Assembly: GCA_964467985.1 (NCBI GenBank)
Contig: CAYXTP010000003.1
Coordinates: 124,001 to 188,000, forward strand
DNA from: GCA-2720975 sp964467985
Lineage (GTDB): Bacteria > Planctomycetota > UBA1135 > GCA-002686595
Direction: 5' to 3'
Length of the DNA: 64,000 bases
Part shown: positions 16,395 to 26,673 of the stretch, one piece after another
How positions within the stretch are numbered: position 1 is the stretch's first letter
Layout of the letters: each line of letters begins with the position of its first letter
The notes under the pieces: generated by a model
What the model was told of the DNA's origin: nothing
Seen by the model: the letters and a program-made list of their open reading frames with translations, nothing else
Databases searched by the model: none
Translations under genes and position numbers: made by a program

Positions 16395-18865
16395 TGATCC
16401 CCACCACCCCGGCGGCGATCCTTCGTCAACTGCACATTAAAAGTCTTCGAGCTGTTGGAAACCTTGACCTGGAGGGACTTGGCTTGCCAGGCCTTGTGAC
16501 GCACGACGAGTTGCCACTTGTACATGCCTACCTGGTCGAAGCGGAACTCGCCTTTGCGTTCACCGGGCTGGAGCCGCACGCTCTTGGGAATCACGAGTAG
16601 TTCGCCTCGATCCTCACCCGGGATCCTCTGCAAGATCACGTCCGCGTCTGGCAAGGCACGTCCAGCCCCATCCGTTACATGTACGGTTACGGCGATCGTG
16701 TGCCGTGTCTCGACGCGCCCCAAGTCCACGCGATCCCCGGCGGCCAGGTGCACCATGGGGAAGGTCACGGATTCCGCCTTGGGCGAGGTCGCCGTAAGGG
16801 TCAACTTGTTGGCCGGGGGTCCCGTCAATTCGAAGCGCGTGCCGTCTAGGCTGATGGTGCGGTAGCGATAGCCGTGGAAGCGCAGGCCAGGGACTGGAGT
16901 GCCATTGCCCTTCATTGCGATCTCCCCCGTGAGAACGCACGGAGCTCGTTCGACCTCCGGCTCGAGACGCAACACGATGTCGGTTGGCACCGGCACTTCC
17001 ACGGCTAGGGCGCCCCCACTTCCCGCGCCAAAACCCGAAGCCGTGGCATTCACTCCCCAGGGTCCGGGCGCCAAGTCCTCGAGGATGAAGCGTCCGAACT
17101 CGTCAGCAGTGGCTCGACGGGAACGACGCCGCGCGTCGCGGGCTCGCACGTGAGCACCCCCGATTCCCCAGCCGGCGGGGTCGAGCACGACACCCTCCAG
17201 GGTGTGGGCGGGCTTGGCCTGAATCTCCAAGCCTTGCATGTTGCCCTCGACCTTCTTGTCCAGGTCATTGAGGGTGTAGCCCTCGAGCTCGGCGGTCAGC
17301 CGACAGCGGCCGGCAGGGACACCGTGCAGCACAAAGACGCCATCCGCATCACTGCTGGTCACCCGTGCCTCGAGTTCCTGGCGCTTCCACGTCACCGTAC
17401 CCTGGACCTGGGCCCCGGCCAGGGGCAGGCCCTCCAAGTCGCGCACCGTTCCGCGCAGCTCAAACCCTTCTCCCAGGCGCAGGATCAGGCCGGCCCGTGA
17501 CTCGCCCGACTCGAGATGGACGGGCCCCGACATACCAAAGCCCCCTACCGCCTCTGCGCCACCGGACCCAGCCTGGGACGAGGTCGCGGCGACGGTGAAC
17601 GAGGTGCGCGTTGGCACGCGCTCGAACTCAAAGTTGCCGCCGGCATCCGTGATGGTTGTCGCCACCTCGCCACCCTGCCGCGAGGACACGCCACCCCAAC
17701 CGCCAAACCTGACCCGCCCGCCTGATTGGATGGACCACTCCGAGCGCTGAATGCAGCGCACTTCGCTACCGGACACACCTTGGCCCATGGGATCCACCAC
17801 ACGACCCGACAAGCGGGCGGGAGGAAAGAACAAGAAACGCTGCTCTGGCTTGCGGACCTGGGTTTGAATCTCGACCTGTTCGGTCAGTTCATCCCCCCAG
17901 GGGGTTCGAATCCTGACCCGGTGGGTTCCGGATTTCAGACCGGTGAAGGGTGCCCGGCCGTTGGCTTCCGTCAGCGCTTCACGAGTCACCCGTTCTTCCA
18001 AGGGGTTGTCGCGACCGACCAGCAAGGGCTCGAGCTCCACGACAGCCCCCACGACAGGCCCGCCGCGACCTCGAAACTCGACCAGGGCCGTGAAGGCAGA
18101 ACCCAGCGGAATCGTGACGAGCACATCGGTCGACTGCCCTCTTTGCACTTCAACTCCGCTGCGCAAGATCGGCGGCGCACCGGCCTTGATCGCCGCCACG
18201 GCATAGTTGCCGGTGGGCAGGTTGGTGAACTCAAAGCTGCCGTTGTCGAGCACATCCTGCACGCCCATAGGGAGGTCTTCCAAGCGGCCAGAAGCCCAAC
18301 GCCAGAGTTCCACCTGAGCCTCGCCCTCCCCACCTGCACCGGGTCCGACTAGACGGCCGCGGATGGATCCTGCCGGCTCCATGGGGATGACCCACTCCTC
18401 CTCAGTGGGTTGGGGCAGGTTGGGCGTGTGCAAATCCACGTATTCGGGATGGGAGACAGACAGGGTACCGACCTGAATGGCGGGCACGAGAATCTCAAAG
18501 ATGCCGTGCTCGGAACTGGTGGCACTACGCGTCAGCTCGCCGAACTGGATCAGAACTTGACCGCCTACGATGGGCAGTCCCGAACCCAGCTCCTCGAGTC
18601 GCCCCCGGAGCGCAGCCCCTTGGCCGGACGAATTCGCTTGAGTGCGCCGAGCCCCCGTGCTCTCGCCAGCGACAAGTGGCAGCGCCTGGCTCGCGGGACG
18701 GTCGACATCGCTACCCGATGGACCTCGATCGCCCATGTGCGCCCCACCCTGGGGCAGGGGTGGACTAGGCGACGAGCCCCCATCGCGCAGGAACGCAACT
18801 CCTAAGCCTGTGCCCACCATCAGCATGATGAGGATCAGGAGGAATGAGTGGTTTCGGGCCGCCAT
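16391..18865 (-). CDS. membrane-anchored protein with repeated carboxypeptidase-regulatory (CarboxypepD_reg) domains
   Basis: 824 residues. One N-terminal transmembrane helix (SFLLILIMLMVGTGLGVAFL) anchors an extracytoplasmic region. That region repeats a beta-sandwich motif of the carboxypeptidase regulatory-like type, for example GRVVDPMGQGVSGSEVRC, GTVRDLEGLPLAGAQVQG and GVVLDPAGWGIGGAHVRA, each followed by a G-F-x-F/L-E-x-(V/L)-P/A-x-G strand. Such repeats usually mediate carbohydrate or protein contacts; no catalytic domain is seen. Co-transcribed with ppx downstream. Confidence 0.8.
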   Translation of the reverse strand: MAARNHSFLLILIMLMVGTGLGVAFLRDGGSSPSPPLPQGGAHMGDRGPSGSDVDRPASQALPLVAGESTGARRTQANSSGQGAALRGRLEELGSGLPIVGGQVLIQFGELTRSATSSEHGIFEILVPAIQVGTLSVSHPEYVDLHTPNLPQPTEEEWVIPMEPAGSIRGRLVGPGAGGEGEAQVELWRWASGRLEDLPMGVQDVLDNGSFEFTNLPTGNYAVAAIKAGAPPILRSGVEVQRGQSTDVLVTIPLGSAFTALVEFRGRGGPVVGAVVELEPLLVGRDNPLEERVTREALTEANGRAPFTGLKSGTHRVRIRTPWGDELTEQVEIQTQVRKPEQRFLFFPPARLSGRVVDPMGQGVSGSEVRCIQRSEWSIQSGGRVRFGGWGGVSSRQGGEVATTITDAGGNFEFERVPTRTSFTVAATSSQAGSGGAEAVGGFGMSGPVHLESGESRAGLILRLGEGFELRGTVRDLEGLPLAGAQVQGTVTWKRQELEARVTSSDADGVFVLHGVPAGRCRLTAELEGYTLNDLDKKVEGNMQGLEIQAKPAHTLEGVVLDPAGWGIGGAHVRARDARRRSRRATADEFGRFILEDLAPGPWGVNATASGFGAGSGGALAVEVPVPTDIVLRLEPEVERAPCVLTGEIAMKGNGTPVPGLRFHGYRYRTISLDGTRFELTGPPANKLTLTATSPKAESVTFPMVHLAAGDRVDLGRVETRHTIAVTVHVTDGAGRALPDADVILQRIPGEDRGELLVIPKSVRLQPGERKGEFRFDQVGMYKWQLVVRHKAWQAKSLQVKVSNSSKTFNVQLTKDRRRGGGDQ

Positions 18866-18874
18866 ATTCAGGGC

Positions 18875-19741
18875 TCACATCCCCGCCAGACGGGGAAAAC
18901 AACCGTAGCACTGCCCGTCGGCACTGAATACCTGTACGCGGGTTCCATCTTGGTCAAGCACGTACACACGCCCGTGGGCGCCGCTGGAGTCGACCACCAC
19001 ATCTTCGAGAGCCGAGACCTCCCCCACGCGTGTGCCCTGCTCAGCCAAGACCCTACGCAGCCGACCGTGACGGTCGAGCAGCAACAGTGCATGCTTGGGT
19101 TCGGTGACCGCCACCACCAGAGTCTGTTCGTCTACCAAGTCCACAGCCACCGGAGCAGCTCCCTGACCCTTCCCGTCGAGCACGGGCAGGCTGAAGTGGT
19201 AGTCCCCTGAGCGGAAGACCTGAATTCTGCTGGCGCCTTCTTCCGCTGCGTACAGCCATTCGCCCGCGTGCGCCAGGCCGGCCAGGTCTTGGAAGTGCCC
19301 GCGCGGATCGCCGAGCGGGCGCAGGGACCGTACCCTGCCCTCACGGGCGCGGAACAACTGCAAGGCGTGACGCCGCACGCCGCGCGAGGCGACCACCAGG
19401 GTCAGTTCGTCGTCGCTTCCCTGAACGAGGACATCGGAGGGGGAAGCCAGCACACCGCGCGCGTCCCGGGCGCCGGCTTCGGGCGGATCCCCAACGGCCG
19501 CCACCTCTACACCGAAGAGAGTGAATGCGCGCACACGACCTGCCGGTTGATCGGCCACCCAGAGACGGTGGTCATCATCCACGGCCAACCCCGACGCACT
19601 CGAATGCCCACGGACCTCATCCCGAAACGAAAAACACGTCTGCAGTGGGCGGCCATCCAAGTCGTAACTAGAGACCCAGGCCGTCTTCGCGTGACGCCCC
19701 ACGTACAGGACTCCGTCACTCAGTGCGAGGCTGCCGTACAT
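18875..19741 (-). CDS. NHL/beta-propeller-like protein
   Basis: 288 residues. Successive short segments of the type LAVDDDHRLWVADQPAGRVRAF, AGLAHAGEWLYAAEEGASRIQVF and VVVDSSGAHGRVYVLDQDGTRVQVF are NHL-repeat blades, suggesting a six-bladed propeller. No signal peptide is obvious at this start, which follows the phosphoesterase stop by two bases. Function unknown; propellers of this kind often bind ligands or partners. Confidence 0.7.
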   Translation of the reverse strand: MYGSLALSDGVLYVGRHAKTAWVSSYDLDGRPLQTCFSFRDEVRGHSSASGLAVDDDHRLWVADQPAGRVRAFTLFGVEVAAVGDPPEAGARDARGVLASPSDVLVQGSDDELTLVVASRGVRRHALQLFRAREGRVRSLRPLGDPRGHFQDLAGLAHAGEWLYAAEEGASRIQVFRSGDYHFSLPVLDGKGQGAAPVAVDLVDEQTLVVAVTEPKHALLLLDRHGRLRRVLAEQGTRVGEVSALEDVVVDSSGAHGRVYVLDQDGTRVQVFSADGQCYGCFPRLAGM

Positions 19742-19743
19742 GG

Positions 19744-20640
19744 CTAGAGAGCAGGGCTCCCCTCTAGGCGCACATACACCACCTCTGCCGGAACGCCCAC
19801 ACGCAGGGGAACAGCCACCACACCCAGCCCGCGAGAGACGATCAGGGTCGTGGGGCCCAACTCAAGCCTCAGACCCGGGTGTTGCGGTCCCAGGCGGCGC
19901 AGAAGTGGCAGGTCCACCTGGGTCCCGTGCGTGTGCCCCGAGAGAATGGCTGTGCATCCTGCCCCCGCAATAGCCGAGGCCCCACGCGGGTTGTGACAGA
20001 GCACGATCTCCACATCGCCCGCCTGCACCGGAGCACGGGCCTGTTCGAGGTCCACCTCTTTGGCCTCTTCAAGGTCCTCGACACCGACCAACGCCAGGAC
20101 GCCGGACCCGACCTCGATTCGCTCGCACTCGTTGCGCAAGAAGCGAATCCCCCGTTGGCCATAGGCGTCCGCGATGCGCCCCTCTTGCCGGCCGCGGTAG
20201 TCGTGGTTCCCAAAAATGGCGAAGGTCCCGAGGGTTGGATTCAACTCGGCCAGGTCATCCAAGACGCGTAGGGACTCACTCCAATGATGGGCGATCATGT
20301 CGCCCGTCAGCACCACCAGGTCGGGGCAACGGCGATTGACCGCCTCCACGACCGGACGCAAATCGCCCGGGCCGAGAAAGGGGCCGGCGTGCAAGTCGGA
20401 GAGTTGAGCCAGGGTCAAGCCTTCCAGCTCGGGCGCCAGGCCCGGCACGCGCACGGTCTCCATGCGTTCCACAAATCGCCCCTGGGCCAGATGCCGGCGT
20501 CGGTACCTCCACCGGCCTCCCAGGGCGACGAAACTGTGCTCTGCGATCCAGGCGATGCTGCGGCGCAATCGGCCATGACGCCGAGCCGGCACGCGCACGC
20601 CCGAATCCGTAGCCTGCTTGGGATCGGAGCCAGTGTCCAT
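19744..20640 (-). CDS. metallophosphoesterase
   Basis: 298 residues. The calcineurin-like motifs are all present: LSDLHAGPF, VVLTGDMIAHH, FGNHDYRGR, CHNP and SGHTHGTQVDLP. This order matches YkuE/LpxG-type phosphoesterases, which hydrolyse phosphate esters at a di-metal centre and are often membrane-associated; the N-terminal HGRLRRSIAWIAEHSFVALGG is weakly hydrophobic. Substrate cannot be assigned. It heads the pair with the propeller gene. Confidence 0.85.
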   Translation of the reverse strand: MDTGSDPKQATDSGVRVPARRHGRLRRSIAWIAEHSFVALGGRWRYRRRHLAQGRFVERMETVRVPGLAPELEGLTLAQLSDLHAGPFLGPGDLRPVVEAVNRRCPDLVVLTGDMIAHHWSESLRVLDDLAELNPTLGTFAIFGNHDYRGRQEGRIADAYGQRGIRFLRNECERIEVGSGVLALVGVEDLEEAKEVDLEQARAPVQAGDVEIVLCHNPRGASAIAGAGCTAILSGHTHGTQVDLPLLRRLGPQHPGLRLELGPTTLIVSRGLGVVAVPLRVGVPAEVVYVRLEGSPAL

Positions 20641-20658
20641 GAACGCTTTCGGTCCGAG

Positions 20659-22135
20659 TCAGGCGAGCCGCACCACGGCCTGACGGATTCGCTTCAAGGA
20701 GGACTCGAGGCCCAGGGCTTGCATGACTTCGAAGAGGTCAGGGCCCCCAGGTAGGCCGGTCAAGGCACAGCGCAGAGGCTGGAACAGCATGGGGATTTTC
20801 TGCTCGCGGCCTGCGAGCCAGAGTTTCGTCGCTGCGGCCATGTCCGCGGGCGAACCGGGAGGCTGTTCGGCCAGCCACCCGGCGTAATCGGTCAAGGTCT
20901 CGGTGCAGCCCGCGTGCTTGCGAGCCCCCTTCTCGGCCTTGGGCAGGTAGTCGACCTGGTCATCCTGCGCTGCGAGGTAGGCGAGACGCGCAGGGAGTTC
21001 GCTGTAGATGCGGATGCGTTCCTTTTCCATCGCAATCAGACCCAGGTACCAATCCCATCGACCACGCAGGTCGGCCTCGCTGAAGAGACCAGAATCCACA
21101 ACGAAAGGCAGGCAATGCTCGGCGAGTTCCTCGTCGCTTTCCTTGTGCAGGTACTCCCCTGCTAGCCAGAGAAACTTATCGAAATCAAAGATGGCGCCAC
21201 CGCGGCTCACATCCTTGAGATCGAAATGCTCGACGAAGGTGGCCATGTCAAACACGTCCGTCTCACCGTCGAGGGCCCAGCCCTGCATGCAAAGGAAGTT
21301 CAAGATGGCCTCGCGCGGGTAGCCCTGATCGCGGTAATCACTGAGGGATACGCTGCCGTCGCGTTTGGAGAGTTTCTTGCGGCCCTTACCCAACAATAGG
21401 GGCAGGTGGGCGAACACGGGCGGGTCCACACCCAGCGCGCGGTACAACAACACCTGCTTGGGCGTATTGACCAGGTGCTCTTCCCCGCGCAAGACGTGGG
21501 TGATCTCCATGTCCGCGTCATCGCACACGACGACAAAGTTGTAAGTCGGACCCCCGCTTTGACGGACCATGATCCAATCATCGATCTCACCGTTCTCGAA
21601 GGCGACGTCCTTGCGCACGAGGTCCTTGAATGAGGTCTGCCCGGCAGGAACCTTGAAGCGCACGGCGAAGGGTTCTCCCGCGGCCGCTCGAGTTTGCGCC
21701 TGCTCTGCCGGGATGTCCCGGCAGTGACCGTCGTAACGAGCGGTCTCTTTGGCCGCCTGCTGACGTTCGCGCAGTTCTGTGAGCCGGTCGGTGGTGCAGA
21801 AACAGGGATAGGCATGCCCCGTTTCGAGCAGGCTGGCGGCCAATTCCCCGTGACGCTCGACCCGCTCGCTCTGCCGGTAGGGACCGAATTCGCCACCGAT
21901 TTCGGGCCCCTCGTCCCAGTCGAGTCCCAACCAGCGCAGACCCTCCAGAATGGCCACTTCGGATTCCTCTGTTGAGCGGGCGCGGTCCGTGTCTTCAAGG
22001 CGCAGGATGAATTGCCCCTCGCGGCCCCTGGCGTAGGCCCAGTTGAACAGAGCGGTCCGGGCCAGGCCGAGGTGCATGGCACCAGTGGGACTGGGGGCGA
22101 TTCGAACGCGTAGGGGGCTGGACATAGCCGTGGCA
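20659..22135 (-). CDS. gltX: glutamyl-tRNA synthetase
   Basis: 491 residues from the ATG at 22135 (MSSPLRVRIAPSPTG); the frame is open to 22215 but the extension is not GltX-like. Class I motifs: the HIGH-type signature PSPTGAMHLGLARTALFNW near the start and KMSKS-type KKLSKRDG at about residue 265. Length is normal. It attaches glutamate to tRNA-Glu, and possibly to tRNA-Gln if the organism uses the amidotransferase route. Confidence 0.95.
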
Positions 22136-22264
22136 GGATACGCCCGCAGAACACCGGGCTCAATCGCTGCAGCCGACTTGGGCTCGCTGGCCACGTACTT
22201 GCCCAACCCAACCAAGATCGACAGGGCATTAGATCCTCCTCGCTCGCCCGCCTACAGTATCCCC

Positions 22265-23353
22265 ATGCCCCTGACGCGCGAGCTTGTGCACTCCCTCCCC
22301 AAGGTGCTCTTGCATGAACACCTGGACGGTGGATTGCGACCTCAGACCCTGCTCGAACTCGCTGCGGAACAGGGATACGAGGGGCTGCCCGAGTCGGACC
22401 CCGAGCTGCTTGCCCAGTGGTTTCTGCGAGGAGCGAACAGGGGCAGCCTGCCCCTTTACCTCGAGGGGTTCGCTCACACCACAGCCGTGATGCGGACTCC
22501 GGCTGCCCTCGAACGCATCGCATTCGAGGCACTTGAGGATCTGGCATTCGAGAACGTGGTCTATGCTGAACTGCGCTTCGCGCCGCACTTTGCCCAGACT
22601 GAGAATTTGGGCCTGGATGCGGTCATGGACGCGGCGCAACGCGGCTGCGAGCGAGCCCGCAAGGAACACGGAATCGAGTACGGGTTGATCATCTGCGCCA
22701 TGCGCAACGAATCCCGAGCCCACTCGCTCGAGATGGCTGAACTCGCCAGCTCCTGGTTCGATCGCGGCGTGGTGGGCTTTGACCTGGCGGGGGAAGAGGA
22801 AGGGCACCCTTCGAAGCACCACATCGAGGCCTTCCATCTCATCCAGCGGCGCAACGGTTCGATCACAATCCACGCGGGTGAGAGTTTCGGGCCGGAGTCC
22901 ATCTGGCAAGCGCTGCAGTACTGCGGAGCGCACCGCATCGGACACGGCACCCGCTTGATCGAAGACATTGGCATGCACGCTGGAGAAGTGGTGCACATGG
23001 GCGGCCTAGCCAACTACGTCCTGGACCACCGCATCCCCATTGAAGTCTGCCTATCCAGCAATGTGCACACCGGCGCCACTCCCACCCTTGCCCAGCACCC
23101 ATTCCCCATCCTGTTGCGCGAAGGATTCCGAGTCACGCTCAACACGGACAACCGCCTGATGAGTGGCGTGGACATGACCGACGAGCTGCTGCTCGCCCAA
23201 GAGCACTTTGGCTGCCAGCTCGTTGACCTGGAACGCCTCACGGTCAACGCCATGAAATCCGCGTTCTGCGGCTACCACGATCGTAAGCGCATTCTGGCCG
23301 AGCGCATCGTGCCCGCCTACAGGCAGGCCGCAAGCGAAGACTGCGAGGCCTAG
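22265..23353 (+). CDS. adenosine deaminase family protein
   Basis: 362 residues from the ATG at 22265. An open frame extends upstream to 22043, but that part lies inside gltX in reverse. Zinc and catalytic motifs are seen: LHEHLDGGLRP (HxH), HAGESFG, HRIGHGTRLIE and TLNTDNRLMSG. The enzyme deaminates adenosine or a related aminopurine. Substrate class within the family is not decided by these motifs. Divergent from gltX. Confidence 0.88.
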   Translation: MPLTRELVHSLPKVLLHEHLDGGLRPQTLLELAAEQGYEGLPESDPELLAQWFLRGANRGSLPLYLEGFAHTTAVMRTPAALERIAFEALEDLAFENVVYAELRFAPHFAQTENLGLDAVMDAAQRGCERARKEHGIEYGLIICAMRNESRAHSLEMAELASSWFDRGVVGFDLAGEEEGHPSKHHIEAFHLIQRRNGSITIHAGESFGPESIWQALQYCGAHRIGHGTRLIEDIGMHAGEVVHMGGLANYVLDHRIPIEVCLSSNVHTGATPTLAQHPFPILLREGFRVTLNTDNRLMSGVDMTDELLLAQEHFGCQLVDLERLTVNAMKSAFCGYHDRKRILAERIVPAYRQAASEDCEA

Positions 23354-23361
23354 GAAACGCC

Positions 23362-24393
23362 ATGAACTCCGACCGACTGCTGCGCGATCCCGACACCTTT
23401 CAGGGTCGAGTGGAAGTCCACCCGTTCGAGAGCAAGGCCCTGGCGGGCAATGCCCTGGGAGACCCCACGCTGCGCGAGACTCCGGTCTACCTGCCACCGC
23501 AAGCTGAGAACCAGTCCCTGCCCGTCATCTACATGCTGGTCGGCTTCACCGGCCGGCCGCACAACTTGCTGGAGACCCATCCCTGGAAGTCAGGTGTGAT
23601 CCTGGCTCTGGACTGCGCCATGGCCGCGGGCGACATCCCACCGGCGATCTTGGTCTTGCCCAACTGCTTCACGCGCTACGGAGGCAGTCAGTACGTGAAC
23701 AGTCCCGCAGTGGGTGCCTACGAAGACCATGTAATCGACGAGCTCGTCCCTTGGGTCGATCAGACCTTCCCGGCCCAGGCAGGCCGACGGGGAATTGTGG
23801 GAAAGAGCTCGGGGGGGTTTGGGGCCCTGCACTTGGGCATGCGGCACTCGGACCTCTTCGGCGCGGTGGCCTCCATCTCGGGCGACTGCCACTTTGAGTA
23901 CGGCTACGCCCAGGATTTCTTACCCGGACTGCGCGGGCTGGTCCCGTTCGACGGTGATCCGGCGCTGTTCCTCGCGAACTTCGAAGAGAATCACGACCTA
24001 CAGGGCGATGGGCATGCCACCCTCAACCTTCTGGCCATGTCGGCTTGCTATTCACCCAACTCAACCCAGCCCCTCGGGTTCGACCTGCCAATCGATCCCC
24101 ACAGCGGCGTACGTGTGCCAGCCGTTTGGGAGCGCTGGCTGAGCTTCGACCCCGTGATCGCTTGCGAGCAGCATGCGCAGGCATTGCGGAGCTTGGACCT
24201 ACTGCACCTGGAAGCCGGCAAGACCGACGAGTTCCACCTTCAATTCGGGCTGCGTATCCTGGCTGAGCGTCTGCGCAAACTGGAAGTCCCCCACGTTCAT
24301 GAAGAATTCGAGGGTGGACACTTTGGAATCAACGACCGTTACGTCCAACTGGTACCACGCCTCAGCGCGGCCCTTTCCACCAGCCCTTCGTAG
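23362..24393 (+). CDS. esterase-D/enterochelin-esterase-like alpha/beta hydrolase
   Basis: 343 residues, eight bases after the deaminase stop. The N-terminal RVEVHPFESKALAGNALGDP and PVIYMLVGFTG, then the nucleophile elbow GIVGKSSGGFGALHLGM and the C-terminal His in HEEFEGGHFG, place it in the esterase D family. No signal peptide, so probably cytoplasmic. Natural substrate unknown. Confidence 0.78.
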   Translation: MNSDRLLRDPDTFQGRVEVHPFESKALAGNALGDPTLRETPVYLPPQAENQSLPVIYMLVGFTGRPHNLLETHPWKSGVILALDCAMAAGDIPPAILVLPNCFTRYGGSQYVNSPAVGAYEDHVIDELVPWVDQTFPAQAGRRGIVGKSSGGFGALHLGMRHSDLFGAVASISGDCHFEYGYAQDFLPGLRGLVPFDGDPALFLANFEENHDLQGDGHATLNLLAMSACYSPNSTQPLGFDLPIDPHSGVRVPAVWERWLSFDPVIACEQHAQALRSLDLLHLEAGKTDEFHLQFGLRILAERLRKLEVPHVHEEFEGGHFGINDRYVQLVPRLSAALSTSPS

Positions 24394-24423
24394 AGGGCAC
24401 GTCCGTCACTTTTCTTTTCAATC

Positions 24424-25641
24424 ATGATTGCCTCCTCTGCCCTCGTACTCCTCGCCTGCGCGTCCCCGTTCCCTCAGGATGCGGAGACGGTGCCGAACCC
24501 GCTGGACCTCGAATCCGAACCGACCAGCCTGTGGGCGGCCATGGCCTCCGGCAATCACTGGGTGGACCTGCGCCTGCGCGCGGAGAACGTGGACGCCAGC
24601 GGCATGGACGACCGAGCCATGGCCTTGACCCTGCGCGGGGCCGTGGGCTGGATGAGCCTGCCCTACGAGGGATTCTCCGTTGCCCTTGAGATGGAAGGCG
24701 TTGGGGTGATTGGAGCGGACACCTACAACGACACCTTCAACGGTGAGACTTCCAGACCCGTGATCGCTGACCCCCAGGGCGGCGAACTGAATCAAGCCTG
24801 GGCGCGCTACGAGCTAGCCAATGGCTTCGCCGTGCAGGTGGGTCGGCAACATCTGGACTTGGGCAACGGGAGACTTGTGGGATCCGAGCCCTGGCGCCAA
24901 ACGGACCGCACCTACGATGCCGCAACCCTCTCTGGCGAACTCGGCGGCGACTTGCGTTTCATGGGTGCCTACATCCAAGAAGTTCACGGAGTGACCGGTC
25001 TGTCTACAGAGGCGGACACGCTGCTATTGCGCGCAACGTACCCACTCGGGGACCTCGGCCGTACGGAGGCTTATAGCTATTACGTGGACCTTGAGGATGC
25101 CCTGTTTCCGGCCACCCATACCGTTGGTGCGCGTGCGGAGCTCGAGATTGATGTGGGCGACCGGGGCCTGGACTTCCAGGCTGAATTCGCCAACCAACGG
25201 GACAGTGGGGACAACCCGAATCGGGTCGATGCGGGCTACTGGCACATCTCATTGGGTTCACAATTCGGTCCGCTCACCTACAAGGCGGGCTCTGAGATTC
25301 TCCAGGGATCGACGGCTGCGGGAAATAACTTCACGACGCCCCTGGGCAGTGTTCATGCCTTCAACGGCTTGGCGGACATGTTTGCGACAACACCTGGCCT
25401 GGGCCTGGATGACCTCTACCACTCCGTGTCGGGAGAATTGGCTGGATTCCAGTTCGAAGCCACCTACCACCAGTTTCGCTCCTACCGCTCGTCCCAGAAA
25501 TACGGCACAGAACTCGACCTTACGGTTGGTCGCACTCTCGCATCGGGCCTGCGCACCGGAGTGGGGACGGCGGACTACAAGGCCGACACCTTTGGTGTCG
25601 ACACGCTCAAGGCCTGGGTCTGGATGGCCTTTTCCTTTTAG
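24424..25641 (+). CDS. outer-membrane beta-barrel protein, alginate-export-like
   Basis: 405 residues. Signal peptide MIASSALVLLACASPFPQD. The mature part shows alternating beta strands and the motif ARYELANGFAVQVGRQHLDLGNGRLVG, like AlgE-type or alginate-export porins, and ends in WVWMAFSF, a typical C-terminal aromatic residue of an outer-membrane barrel. It is likely a porin. Stops four bases before the convergent queF stop. Confidence 0.7.
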   Translation: MIASSALVLLACASPFPQDAETVPNPLDLESEPTSLWAAMASGNHWVDLRLRAENVDASGMDDRAMALTLRGAVGWMSLPYEGFSVALEMEGVGVIGADTYNDTFNGETSRPVIADPQGGELNQAWARYELANGFAVQVGRQHLDLGNGRLVGSEPWRQTDRTYDAATLSGELGGDLRFMGAYIQEVHGVTGLSTEADTLLLRATYPLGDLGRTEAYSYYVDLEDALFPATHTVGARAELEIDVGDRGLDFQAEFANQRDSGDNPNRVDAGYWHISLGSQFGPLTYKAGSEILQGSTAAGNNFTTPLGSVHAFNGLADMFATTPGLGLDDLYHSVSGELAGFQFEATYHQFRSYRSSQKYGTELDLTVGRTLASGLRTGVGTADYKADTFGVDTLKAWVWMAFSF

Positions 25642-25645
25642 GCGA

Positions 25646-25999
25646 TCAGGCCGTGTGTGAGGCTTCCACGACGGTGTGAATTCCCCCGCGCACCATGAAG
25701 TCTCCTTCAACGCACATCTCCCGCGGCTTCAACAACCGCACGAGGTCATCGAGGATCTGATTCGTGACGGCCTCGTGAAAGGCGCCCTGGGAGCGGTACG
25801 AACCCAGGTAGAGCTTGAGGCTCTTGAGCTCCACGCACAACTTGTCCGGCACGTAGCGCACACGGATGGTCGCAAAGTCTGGCTGCCCTGTACGCGGGCA
25901 GAGACAGGTGAATTCCGGGCACTCGAAGCGGATCAGGTACGAGCGCTCGGGGTTGGGGTTCTCGAAGGCCTCGAGTTCACCGCTGGGCTGGCTGGACAT
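25646..25999 (-). CDS. queF: NADPH-dependent 7-cyano-7-deazaguanine reductase
   Basis: 117 residues. The short YkvM-type QueF: the catalytic Cys lies in PEFTCLCPRTGQPDFA, and the family motif SLKLYLGSYRSQGAFHEA follows. It reduces preQ0 to preQ1 in queuosine synthesis. No preQ1 riboswitch was recognised in the 124 bases to the divergent gene. Confidence 0.93.
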   Translation of the reverse strand: MSSQPSGELEAFENPNPERSYLIRFECPEFTCLCPRTGQPDFATIRVRYVPDKLCVELKSLKLYLGSYRSQGAFHEAVTNQILDDLVRLLKPREMCVEGDFMVRGGIHTVVEASHTA

Positions 26000-26123
26000 G
26001 CCGAGCAGGATAAGCTCGCCGACCTCCTCTGGCTCGAACCCCCAAGGAAATCTGGCCCTCCCGCGCCGGATGGAACAGAATCAGATTCCCATTCGGATCA
26101 TTTGACCCGAATTCCGATAGCCC

Positions 26124-26594
26124 ATGCCGAAACGACCCATGCTTGAGACCTTTCAACCCCTGCTCCAAGCCGCCCATGGCGTGCCCCTCGATGACCCTGC
26201 CGCCGCAGTGTCGGAATTGAATGCGCGCTTCGATCCAGCGGGTCCGGAGGCTGCGGCCTTGAACGAGGCCCTCAAACTCCTGCTGCAGGAAGGCCGCATC
26301 GCCGAGCGCGGGGAGTTGCCCGTGCGCTGGGGCCGGGCTGCCAAACCCTCGCCGGAGAGCCTGGGATTCTCCATCGACGTGGTGCTGATGAATGGGGCCG
26401 GACCGCGCCATCGGCATCCACTGGGCGAAGTGAACTACTGCGTCGCGATTGAAGACTCACCTACCTTTCAGGACCAGGCCCCGGGCTGGGTCGTCGAGAG
26501 TCCGGGATCCGAACATGTACCCACAGTGACCGGCGGCTTGATGCTGATCGTGTACCTGTTGCCGGAGGGCAGCATGGAGTTCCTGGGGGCCTGA
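26124..26594 (+). CDS. DUF4863 (PnbB-like) protein
   Basis: 156 residues. The short cupin-like core RHRHPLGEVNYCVAIE with downstream PGWVVESPGSEHVPTVTGG matches the DUF4863 family, whose characterised member PnbB is a 4-hydroxylaminobenzoate lyase. I am moderately sure of the family and do not claim the substrate. Divergent from queF. Confidence 0.6.
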   Translation: MPKRPMLETFQPLLQAAHGVPLDDPAAAVSELNARFDPAGPEAAALNEALKLLLQEGRIAERGELPVRWGRAAKPSPESLGFSIDVVLMNGAGPRHRHPLGEVNYCVAIEDSPTFQDQAPGWVVESPGSEHVPTVTGGLMLIVYLLPEGSMEFLGA

Positions 26595-26673
26595 CAGGCG
26601 CAACTGCCAACGTCTCGCCAGATCGTGCGTAAGAATTCGACCGAGCGACCTCCCCCCCCATTCGATATCCAAA

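Noticed and set aside
26000..26123. preQ1 riboswitch upstream of queF
   Set aside because: No compact pseudoknot with an A-rich tail was found in the gap to the divergent gene.
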